Assembly (NCBI GenBank): GCA_016930085.1 | Contig: JAFGHO010000053.1 | Span: forward strand, 1-53,845 | Source of the DNA: Spirochaetales bacterium | GTDB taxonomy: Bacteria; Spirochaetota; Spirochaetia; SZUA-6; JAFGRV01 | Reading direction: 5' to 3' | Length of the DNA: 53,845 nt | Shown: positions 1-7,094 of the stretch, in pieces | Layout of the letters: each line of letters begins with the position of its first letter | Numbering within the stretch: position 1 is the first letter of the stretch | Made by a program: the position numbers and the translations under genes | Notes under the pieces: model-generated | Told to the model about the DNA's origin: nothing | The model's database searches: none | What the model saw: the letters and a program-made list of their open reading frames with translations, nothing else

Positions 1-263
1 TATTGTCCACTACTCTTGCGAGTAGCAGATTTCTTGACTCATAACCCGCTCTTGTTTCTCCCTTCCCTCTATATTTCCAAAGATCAAACGCCTTGAGAGG
101 CCGAATTGTAATGTATATAAAAAAACGGCCGCACGTCAAGAGGTAATGAACATTACATCACCCTTTTATTCAGGGCGGGTTCATTAATATTAAGAAAACC
201 ATCTCATTCGGAAGTGGTTTTTTGCTATAATTGAGTAGTTTTTCCCGAATTTACCGGAAAAAA
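1..263. other. Left-edge non-coding stretch
   Basis: No convincing gene. The minus strand of positions 1-157 is open in one frame but has no ATG and no ribosome binding site, so it is at most the edge of a decayed gene. Two small dyads are visible: CTACTC-TTGC-GAGTAG at 10-25 and GTAATG-AA-CATTAC at 143-156. A terminator-like hairpin lies at 195-223 and is listed separately. Confidence 0.4.
195..223. terminator. Weak intrinsic terminator downstream of the phosphatidyltransferase gene
   Basis: AAAACCA (195-201) pairs with TGGTTTT (215-221) across a 13-nt loop, and the right arm runs into six T residues. It lies about 40 nt past the minus-strand stop codon at 264. The A/T-rich arms give it some terminator character in both directions. 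The stem is AU-rich, so the strength is doubtful. Confidence 0.35.
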
Positions 264-851
264 TTACTTAATCTTTTTATCTATATGTTGCCAGAAAACA
301 GATGAATAGTCAATCACTGAAATTACAGCAATGACCGCACACAATATAAACACAATTTCCTTTACGCATGTCACTATGTCATTGATTTGAGGAAACATCA
401 ATAGCTTTCGTAATGAAAAATATATCATACCTGTAATACCCGCGCAGGCATAAAACCATGCCTTAATCTTGCCCGACCATCGGGAACCGAACATAATGCC
501 TCTTTTTGCGATAAAAAGTCTGATAAAGGAAACGGTGATGTCCCTGTAGACGAGGACAAGCAGAATCCAGACGGGCATAAATCCCATTCCGGTAAAACAG
601 ATGAAATAGGTAAGCCTGCTGAATGAATCCGCAAACGGATCGAGCACTTTCCCCAGTTCGCTTTCTTCGTTTCGCCTCCGGGCAAGTATACCGTCAAATA
701 GGTCGGATAGTTCAATAGCGATGAAAAGTATCCAGAGAATGATAAAGAGGAACCATGTCGCAGCGGAGCACACATCGATAACAAAAAACAGGATAAAAAA
801 AACAGGTGAGAGAATGATCCGCAGTATTGTTACTTTATTTGCCTGAGTCAT
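264..851 (-). CDS. pgsA: CDP-alcohol phosphatidyltransferase, probably phosphatidylglycerophosphate synthase
   Basis: This integral membrane enzyme transfers a phosphatidyl group from CDP-diacylglycerol to an alcohol, most likely glycerol-3-phosphate, in anionic phospholipid synthesis. The signature D-G-x2-A-R-x8-G-x3-D-x3-D is complete in 'DGILARRRNEESELGKVLDP' followed by FAD, with all the metal and CDP-binding aspartates. Several hydrophobic helices surround it. The length of 195 aa is typical of bacterial PgsA. The ATG at 851 (MTQANKVTILR) matches how the family begins; an ATG 45 nt upstream would add a tail not usual in the family. The alcohol acceptor cannot be fixed from sequence alone, so another CDP-alcohol transferase is possible. 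The gene is followed downstream by a weak hairpin. Confidence 0.85.
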   Translation of the reverse strand: MTQANKVTILRIILSPVFFILFFVIDVCSAATWFLFIILWILFIAIELSDLFDGILARRRNEESELGKVLDPFADSFSRLTYFICFTGMGFMPVWILLVLVYRDITVSFIRLFIAKRGIMFGSRWSGKIKAWFYACAGITGMIYFSLRKLLMFPQINDIVTCVKEIVFILCAVIAVISVIDYSSVFWQHIDKKIK

Positions 852-904
852 GAAATTATAGACGATACCCGCCCGGTATTGAAGAATGATCTGCATCAGG
901 GTGT

Positions 905-1972
905 CTATTTTTCTTTTTCATTTTCGTCCTTTTCTTTGTCCCTTCCGGTATCGAATCCTTTCATCATGTTGTCAAAAAAATCACCGATATCCTCGACCGC
1001 CTTATTTACTCCCTTGATGATATTATCAACCGGCTCGGAAAGAACGCTCGCAAGGGGGTCTTTCGATCTTTTCATATCTTCTGTGTATTGTTCGGCCGCC
1101 TTTCTCAATCGATTGACGACATCCTCCTTGTTTTCATCTTCTCTCCTGATGTATTCCCCGCCGAGTGTTTTTTCATAATCGCCGCGATCGATCCATGTTT
1201 TTAATTCGGTAAGCCGTAATACGGGAAACGGATGTGTCTGCCTGAGAAGGACCAGTATTTTAAAGACGCTGTCGATGATATCACCCCCTTCGTCATACTC
1301 CTGTGCCTGTTTGAAAAACTCGTCAATATTCATTTGTTCGACCTTGGTCCCCCCGGCCAGTTTCATAAGCAGCGTATAGGATACATTGGGGTCCTGCACG
1401 GCAAGGAGTCCCGCCCTGTCCGCACTCAATTCACTTTTCCTGAACCATTCATACAGGGCGGCGATAATCGCCTCGATGACCATCCGTGAAATCGGCAGCT
1501 GGAGAAGGTAGAGGGAAAGGTTGATAAGCAATATAAGAAGAGTTCTGTAGAGGGCGTGACCGCTTATGCAGTGACCGACCTCATGCCCCAGAATGGCCAC
1601 GGCCTCTTCGTCCGTGAGTTTTTCGACGATTGAAGAGTTGAGAATAATAAATGGTTTTTCATAACCGAGTGCACCTGCGTTCATGAAAGGGTTCTCGGCA
1701 ACATAGAGTTCGGGAAGATATGGGGTATCGAGTGTGGTGCACACCTCCTGTAAAAGCGTATGGTAGCGGGGAAATTGATATGCGTTCACCCGGACAGCCG
1801 AACCCAGAGCGATGAGACGGAAGGCCTTGTCGCTGACGATTCCCAGTAATTTCTGTAATAAAATATCGAGCGCGGGAATCTGTTGCAGCGATGCGAGGGT
1901 CGCCCTGTCTGCGGGATGTTCCCATGCGAACGGACTGATATTCGTTAATATCACTTTTTTCTTTTTGCCCAT
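905..1972 (-). CDS. M48 family zinc metalloprotease
   Basis: A peptidase of the HtpX/Ste24-like M48 family. The zinc-binding helix reads GHEVGHCISGH, and the third ligand glutamate is in the downstream ELSADRAGL motif. Between them lies a hydrophobic stretch of about 30 residues that could insert in the membrane. The first 130 residues are a soluble domain with PELYVAENPFMNAGALGYEKPFI, typical of M48 proteins. The C-terminal 60 residues are highly charged and end in a lysine/glutamate tail. The start at 1972 (MGKKKKV) is chosen because AGGAGG lies about 7 nt upstream; an ATG further out has no such site. The substrate is unknown. The protein is about 355 aa and the gene ends 53 nt before the pgsA start, so the two could be co-transcribed. 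Confidence 0.88.
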   Translation of the reverse strand: MGKKKKVILTNISPFAWEHPADRATLASLQQIPALDILLQKLLGIVSDKAFRLIALGSAVRVNAYQFPRYHTLLQEVCTTLDTPYLPELYVAENPFMNAGALGYEKPFIILNSSIVEKLTDEEAVAILGHEVGHCISGHALYRTLLILLINLSLYLLQLPISRMVIEAIIAALYEWFRKSELSADRAGLLAVQDPNVSYTLLMKLAGGTKVEQMNIDEFFKQAQEYDEGGDIIDSVFKILVLLRQTHPFPVLRLTELKTWIDRGDYEKTLGGEYIRREDENKEDVVNRLRKAAEQYTEDMKRSKDPLASVLSEPVDNIIKGVNKAVEDIGDFFDNMMKGFDTGRDKEKDENEKEK

Positions 1973-2121
1973 ATTCCCTCCTCCTGTCGTCTGTTCATGA
2001 TTGATATTATCACTATATCGCTCTTTATTGTACAATGTCAAGGTATGGCGTTTCCACCGGTTTGGGTGTGTTTTTCAGGGTTAAACTGTGTTTATACGAA
2101 TTTATTTTTCTCCAATAAAAG

Positions 2122-2150
2122 TTGACCAGAAGAAATTTTTATTATAGATT
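2122..2150 (+). promoter_or_regulatory. Sigma-70-type promoter of the response-regulator diguanylate cyclase gene
   Basis: TTGACC (2122-2127), a 17-nt spacer, then TAGATT (2145-2150). The predicted transcription start is near 2157, directly at the GTG (2159) or a few bases before the ATG (2165) of the gene. No ribosome binding site fits in between, so the mRNA would be leaderless or nearly so. Confidence 0.55.
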
Positions 2151-2158
2151 TTTAACTA

Positions 2159-3196
2159 GTGTCAATGGAAAGGGTAAATCTATTAATAGTCGACGACGAG
2201 AGTGAATATCTCGACCAGATGGTCGAAATCCTCAGGGAAGAAGGATATTCCATTTTTACGGCCCCTTCCGGGGACGGCGCTCTTGCCGTTATGCAAAAGG
2301 AAAATATCGATATCGTTCTCCTCGATATCCTGATGGGCGGGATGACCGGATACGAGGTCTGCAAGGAAATCAGAAAGCGTTATAATACGAAACCAATGCA
2401 AATCGTACTCATTACCGGTCTGACGGAGGATCACTATCTCGAACAGGCGATCGAGGTCGGGGGAGATGATTTCATTCATAAACCCATAACGCCGATCGAA
2501 CTCCAGCGTCGAATAAAGGCGGCAGTGATCAGGTTACGAAGCCAAAAGAAATTATTCAGCGAGCGCGAACATCTCAAAGAAACGGTTATTGAAAAGGAAA
2601 AATTTTCCAATAAAGTACTCGATCAGCATAAAACACTGAAAAAGGAATATGAAACGATCAAGAAAATGAATGTCGAACTCACGACGTCGAACAAGGAATT
2701 GAAAATAATCGCCCGCTTCGACATGCTTTCCGGTCTTCTTAACAGGATGAGTCTATTCGATCAGATCGACAAAGAGATAGAACGTTCGGTACGTTCGGGT
2801 ACGACATTGACCGGTATTATGCTGGATATCGATCATTTCAAGAATATCAATGACAATTTCGGTCATCAGGTTGGCGATATGGTCATCAAAGCCCTCGGCG
2901 ATATGCTCAGGAAATCACTCAGAAAGTATGATTATGCGGGCAGATACGGGGGGGAGGAGTTCTATATGGTACTCACCTCGGCCAATCTTCAACAGGGGTT
3001 TATCATCGGCGAGCGCTTCAGGAGGGAAATGGAAGAAAATCCGATTAATTGTGCGGGGAAAGAGGTTCATGTCACGGTCTCCATGGGAATCGCACAGTAT
3101 CGTACCGGTGAATCGCGTGATTCCTGGATTCAGCGTGCGGACAAGGCCATGTACAAGGCCAAAAAACTCGGAAGAAACAGGATTGTCCTCGAGTAG
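2159..3196 (+). CDS. Response regulator with diguanylate cyclase (REC-GGDEF)
   Basis: Phosphorylation-controlled synthase of cyclic di-GMP from two GTP. Residues 1-125 are a receiver domain with the acidic pair DD (12-13), phospho-acceptor D56 in LLDIL, T86 and K108 in FIHKP. A coiled-coil linker (about 130-190) leads to a GGDEF domain with active-site motif GGEEF at 264-268. The product-inhibition site RxxD is present as RKYD exactly five residues before the motif, so feedback inhibition by c-di-GMP is expected. The start is GTG at 2159 or ATG two codons later; neither has a clear ribosome binding site. No partner histidine kinase lies nearby. It is one of two GGDEF genes in the window, and a PilZ effector lies at 47.0 kb. 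Confidence 0.93.
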   Translation: MSMERVNLLIVDDESEYLDQMVEILREEGYSIFTAPSGDGALAVMQKENIDIVLLDILMGGMTGYEVCKEIRKRYNTKPMQIVLITGLTEDHYLEQAIEVGGDDFIHKPITPIELQRRIKAAVIRLRSQKKLFSEREHLKETVIEKEKFSNKVLDQHKTLKKEYETIKKMNVELTTSNKELKIIARFDMLSGLLNRMSLFDQIDKEIERSVRSGTTLTGIMLDIDHFKNINDNFGHQVGDMVIKALGDMLRKSLRKYDYAGRYGGEEFYMVLTSANLQQGFIIGERFRREMEENPINCAGKEVHVTVSMGIAQYRTGESRDSWIQRADKAMYKAKKLGRNRIVLE

Positions 3197-3310
3197 GAAT
3201 AGCCCGTCGAGAAACTGTTACGCCGGGCTGTGATATACGTCAATAAGCCGCAAAACTCGAGCGTCCCTGACTTCCTCGCGCCGCCGGTGTTATCGCTTTC
3301 ACAAGCGTTG

Positions 3311-3337
3311 AAAAATTGAACGCGCATGAGGATGCGC
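3311..3337 (-). terminator. Intrinsic terminator of the cyclase/ATPase operon
   Basis: Perfect hairpin GCGCAT (3322-3327), loop GAGG, ATGCGC (3332-3337). Read on the minus strand it is followed after six bases by a run of five U. It lies 10 nt past the stop of the cyclase-ATPase gene. The gap before the U-run is longer than ideal. Confidence 0.5.
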
Positions 3338-3346
3338 ACCCATATA

Positions 3347-5116
3347 TCATCTGAATTGCTTTTTTATAAACCGGTCAAACTCGGCGGAAAAACAGGCAAG
3401 CGAATCATCTTCGTTTCTTACAATATATCCCTTTCGTTCCAGTGCCTCGGCGGGAGGAGAAGCCCCGTCAGGTTGTTTTCCCCCTGCTATCCTGCCGAAT
3501 ATGTCCCGTTCATCATCCGATAACATTTCGAACACATATTCAAAATGCGGTGTTGCCTCTTCCCTGAACATATCGGTGACATCCCTGGGGGTGGTTTTCC
3601 TTACAAAATTTTCGGCGTCACATCCTTCACAATCAAGATATTCGAACCAGGCCGAACAGGCCATCTGGAGGAAGAAAGGGTACGTTCCTCCCAGTTCGAG
3701 TATCTTGTCGCAGACAGGGGCAAGTGGAATCCCCCACTGTTCCGAGGGTTTTTCTATCAATTCACGGGCTTCGTTCGTCGTAAAAAGACCGATGTGATGG
3801 ACCGCGAATATATTGAAAAAGGGAGAATCCGATATCTGGTGCGATACGCACATGTCTTTTAAATTCTTCCCGGAAGCGGTGACAAAGGCCAGGGCGTAAT
3901 TGTTGGCAAGGGATCGAAAGAATGAATAGAATGCCGGGCCGATATGTTCGTTTTTTGTCACGGATTCAAACTCATCCAGAAAAAGTATAAACTTATACCC
4001 GCTTTCCGTTATCTGTTCACAGAGAAAGCGTAACCCGTCAAAGTCTTCCTTGCATACTATCTCTATCTCTTTTCCCATCTGTTTTTTCAAGGCGGAAAAA
4101 ATCATTGTAATGACCTGGGTTTCGTCCGTTGCGCGCATTTGTTGAAAATCAATGAAGAGAAAAAGGTATTGCTGCGCCTCCTCCATTCCGGACAGCCTTG
4201 TTTGAGGAAAGTTGAGATAATTGAGGAGCGATGATTTTCCGATCCGCCTTTCGCCGACAAGCGAGACGGACTGCGGACTTTCTGAGGAAATGCGCCTCAG
4301 GATTCTTTTAACCACCGATTTCCTTCCGAAAAACATATCAGGGTGGGGGATCATCACACGGTTGAGATAGGGGTTGCCTTTTGTCATCAGAGGTCTGATC
4401 TCTTTCTGTTTTTCCTGCAGATCGACGGGCTTCCTTATGACGACTTTCTGCTTCAGCGGAACGGCTTTTTTTACAGCCTGGGCTGGTTGCATGCGGCTGT
4501 TCCATGATTTCCTTATATCTTCTTCCGGCCTGTTGTCCCAGTTCACGACATAGAAATCGATCTGCTTCGTCTTTCCTTTTACGAAATCCTTACCCAGAAA
4601 AACGAGGGGGAAATCCTGATCCGCTATTTTTTCCTTTAGTGATCCGGAGATGAGGATTTCGGCGGCTCCGGCACGGGCTTCGACCCTGGCGGATGTATTG
4701 ACCATATCACCGAAGAGATCCCTGTCGTCGACGACCGCCTCTCCAAAATGAAGCCCCATCCGGACCTGTATCCTCTGATTTTCGTGCTTTGTGGCATTAT
4801 GTGAGGCGAGGGCGGTCTGCATCTCGATCGCGGATCTGATGCTTTTAACTGGGTCTTCGAAGCTTGCCATAATCGAGTCGCCGATCGTCTTGATGATTTT
4901 GCCGCCATACTTCTCGATGATGGGGAAAAGGAGATCGTTATGGGTCTGAATCATCTGCCTTCCCGCGATATCGCCCATTCGTTCGAAATAATGGGTTGAA
5001 CCCACGATATCGGTAAAGAGAAGGGTAATCGGTTTGGTGTATTCCTTGAGAATCTCACCGTCGATCTCTTCGAGTAATGCTTGTCTCTGTCGTAACAGTT
5101 CTTCGATATTTTTCAT
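3347..5116 (-). CDS. Class III nucleotide cyclase fused to a STAND-like P-loop ATPase
   Basis: Residues about 28-190 form a class III cyclase domain: metal ligands D36 (LFTDIVGST) and D80 (KTIGDSIMASF), K76, D137 in FGDMVN, and the transition-state residues N140 and R144. All catalytic positions are filled, so an active enzyme, probably adenylate cyclase, is expected. A linker of about 60 residues leads to the motif NPYL...PDMFFGR (248-265) and a P-loop ATPase with Walker A GERRIGKSS (288-296) and Walker B FILFLDEFE (D381, E382), followed by the GGTYPFFLQ motif of the PF01637-like group. There is no membrane span, so it is cytoplasmic. It is last in a four-gene operon, 21 nt after a related ATPase; AGGAAG precedes the ATG. 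I infer that the ATPase module senses something and gates cyclase output. Confidence 0.88.
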   Translation of the reverse strand: MKNIEELLRQRQALLEEIDGEILKEYTKPITLLFTDIVGSTHYFERMGDIAGRQMIQTHNDLLFPIIEKYGGKIIKTIGDSIMASFEDPVKSIRSAIEMQTALASHNATKHENQRIQVRMGLHFGEAVVDDRDLFGDMVNTSARVEARAGAAEILISGSLKEKIADQDFPLVFLGKDFVKGKTKQIDFYVVNWDNRPEEDIRKSWNSRMQPAQAVKKAVPLKQKVVIRKPVDLQEKQKEIRPLMTKGNPYLNRVMIPHPDMFFGRKSVVKRILRRISSESPQSVSLVGERRIGKSSLLNYLNFPQTRLSGMEEAQQYLFLFIDFQQMRATDETQVITMIFSALKKQMGKEIEIVCKEDFDGLRFLCEQITESGYKFILFLDEFESVTKNEHIGPAFYSFFRSLANNYALAFVTASGKNLKDMCVSHQISDSPFFNIFAVHHIGLFTTNEARELIEKPSEQWGIPLAPVCDKILELGGTYPFFLQMACSAWFEYLDCEGCDAENFVRKTTPRDVTDMFREEATPHFEYVFEMLSDDERDIFGRIAGGKQPDGASPPAEALERKGYIVRNEDDSLACFSAEFDRFIKKQFR

Positions 5117-5137
5117 GGCTTCCTGTACCTTTGGCGG

Positions 5138-6139
5138 TTAATAATATTTCTGCCCCTTGAAAAGCCCGGCAGCCGGATTTCGTTTGAGAAAAGCGAGAAA
5201 AGCAGGTGAAAAAGGAGATAACAATTCATCGTCTTCAACAAGAAATCCATGCCGGATCAAAGGCCGGAGAAGATGAACGTCTTTTTGATCGGGTTGCCTT
5301 CCTTTTGCTATGTGCTTGAGCGGTGAAGAGGCTTCTTTCGGTAATATTGTCAATATTTCTTCGAAGTATGGGGAAATGACGGGCAATAATTTTTGTTCGT
5401 AATGGTTTTCATCCAATTGTAAAAGAGCGGGATTTTTTTCATATCCGCAAGCGATAAGCTTGATCATATAGGGGATGGGACCAGCCCACGATATGATGTT
5501 ATCGGCGACCTCTTTTTCGATCCCGGAGATCGTTTGAAGCAGTATTGCGCCGTTTTGCACGGAAAGCGGGCCAATGGCGAAATTGGTAAAGATATTGAAA
5601 AAAGGAGATTCTTCTATATCCTTGGCGACACATAATTTCTGGAGTTCCAAAAACGATGTGGTTACATATGCGACATTATAATTGTTGGCCAGTGAACGTA
5701 AAAAAGAAAAAAACTCCAGGGGGAATTCCTTGTTTCCGGTGACAAAGTGAAAATCATCGAGCAGGAGAATGAGTTTTTTCCCCGCCTGATGAATATCCTG
5801 CACTATTTTCTGAAGCGTCGCATACTGATTCGTATCCGGTTCCATATCCGGTGAGGCGCTGCCGATTATTTTTGAAATGAAGTGTTCGGCCCGTTCCGAG
5901 GCATGCTCCTGTGAATGCATCAGATAAAAGATATAGTTATCCGGTTGTTTGAGGTGCTCGTTTCTGATTTTCTCATTGAATATATAGTTTATAATCGATG
6001 TTTTCCCGCTTTTTCTTCCGCCGATAATCGCGATCGATTGGGGCCTCTCGGCGCCGATACGGGAAAATATCCGTCTGATGATAGCCGTTCTTCCGAAGAA
6101 ATCATCGGGATTGGTGACAGGTGCATCGGGATCGATCAT
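5138..6139 (-). CDS. STAND-like P-loop ATPase without a partner domain
   Basis: A 333-aa protein made almost entirely of the same ATPase module as its two operon neighbours. An N-terminal PDDFFGR motif (11-17), Walker A GGRKSGKTS (40-48) and Walker B LILLLDDFHF (D128, D129) are visible, followed by a GPIPYMIKLIACGY segment matching the GG-x-P region of the related proteins. The second acidic residue of Walker B is Asp where the others have Glu, so hydrolysis may be weaker. There is no membrane segment and no signal peptide. AGAGGAG lies upstream of the ATG, and the gene starts 16 nt after the stop of the envelope-protein gene. It may form hetero-oligomers with the cyclase-ATPase. Function unknown. 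Confidence 0.8.
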   Translation of the reverse strand: MIDPDAPVTNPDDFFGRTAIIRRIFSRIGAERPQSIAIIGGRKSGKTSIINYIFNEKIRNEHLKQPDNYIFYLMHSQEHASERAEHFISKIIGSASPDMEPDTNQYATLQKIVQDIHQAGKKLILLLDDFHFVTGNKEFPLEFFSFLRSLANNYNVAYVTTSFLELQKLCVAKDIEESPFFNIFTNFAIGPLSVQNGAILLQTISGIEKEVADNIISWAGPIPYMIKLIACGYEKNPALLQLDENHYEQKLLPVISPYFEEILTILPKEASSPLKHIAKGRQPDQKDVHLLRPLIRHGFLVEDDELLSPFSPAFLAFLKRNPAAGLFKGQKYY

Positions 6140-6155
6140 GAATATTCGTCTCCTC

Positions 6156-7091
6156 TTAAAAGTTAAAAAACAGGTATATATTTAAATTGGCAAATAAAAA
6201 CCGCAGCATATCCGGGATAATGTCAATCGAATCATAGCCTGAAGTAATCTCGGACGTTTTTGAACCGAGCATCAGATCGAGTCTTACGATCTCGACTTCT
6301 GCGGCAAGTCCCAGACCTATACGCCAGATCACTTCACCGTGGCCACATAGACCGAGGGAATGGGTAAAGCCATAGTAATTGCGGTCGTTTTCAAGATAAT
6401 TGTCCAGAGAAAAGATATAATATGTCGATAACCCGAAAACGACCTGTTCTATCCTGAACTCCGGAATCCAGATGATCCCGCCCTGAACGCTGAAATTTTC
6501 GAGCAGTCTTGCCGTCAGCTGAACTCGTGCATCGAGGACCAGGCTGAAATCCTCACTCAGGTTATAAGCGTAATGAAGCCCCGGTTGAATGATCGAAAGC
6601 AGGGTATCCTGGTGTTTAACAAGCGATGTAATGATACCGATATTGTGCCGTTTTGTCGTTCGTGAGAACCTGGCGAGGTATTCGGTTTTAACTTCATTAA
6701 AGAGTTTGATGAGTCTGGGTGGCACGACGGTAGGATCGTCGAGTTCGAGGCCCAGATCGAGACGTATCGCCTGGAGAAAGAGAAATCTAATCTCTTCCTG
6801 ATAACCTTCGGTCAGAAAAACAAATGAAACCATAGCCCGAAGCACATAGATATCCGACCGGACGCTGACCGGGTAGAATATGTCCTTTTCCAGAAATTCG
6901 TAGATATATGAATCAAGAAGCTGTTTGCATTCTTCATATTCTCCCTGATCATAGAGTTCTTTCGCATTCATGTATTTCATCTGCGCTTCTTTTCTCGATT
7001 CCGGCGTATCGGCGCCCCCCTGTGCTTGGATTGCCGCGCAAAAAAATGATGTGATTGCGAGCATGGTGATGATATATCCGGTGGTTCTCAT
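6156..7091 (-). CDS. Exported protein with TPR-like N-terminus and probable beta-barrel
   Basis: Not recognised as a named family. A signal peptide (residues 1-23, ending AIQAQ) is followed by a helical TPR-like region (about 35-130; YMNAKELYDQGEYEECKQLL). The rest (about 145-311) alternates hydrophobic and polar residues as in an outer-membrane beta-barrel and ends in NIYLFFNF, a terminal aromatic residue typical of BAM substrates. The start codon lies 3 nt after the stop of the PEGA-ATPase gene, and its AAAGGAG site lies next to that stop codon, so translation is probably coupled. Its position between ATPase genes suggests that the operon links an envelope component to cytoplasmic ATPases. 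Confidence 0.72.
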   Translation of the reverse strand: MRTTGYIITMLAITSFFCAAIQAQGGADTPESRKEAQMKYMNAKELYDQGEYEECKQLLDSYIYEFLEKDIFYPVSVRSDIYVLRAMVSFVFLTEGYQEEIRFLFLQAIRLDLGLELDDPTVVPPRLIKLFNEVKTEYLARFSRTTKRHNIGIITSLVKHQDTLLSIIQPGLHYAYNLSEDFSLVLDARVQLTARLLENFSVQGGIIWIPEFRIEQVVFGLSTYYIFSLDNYLENDRNYYGFTHSLGLCGHGEVIWRIGLGLAAEVEIVRLDLMLGSKTSEITSGYDSIDIIPDMLRFLFANLNIYLFFNF

Positions 7092-7094
7092 CAG

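Noticed and set aside
1-157. Open minus-strand frame at the left edge (contains IRPLKAFDLWKYRG)
   Set aside because: No ATG, no ribosome binding site, and after a short stretch it no longer resembles the polysaccharide-transport permease start it first suggested.
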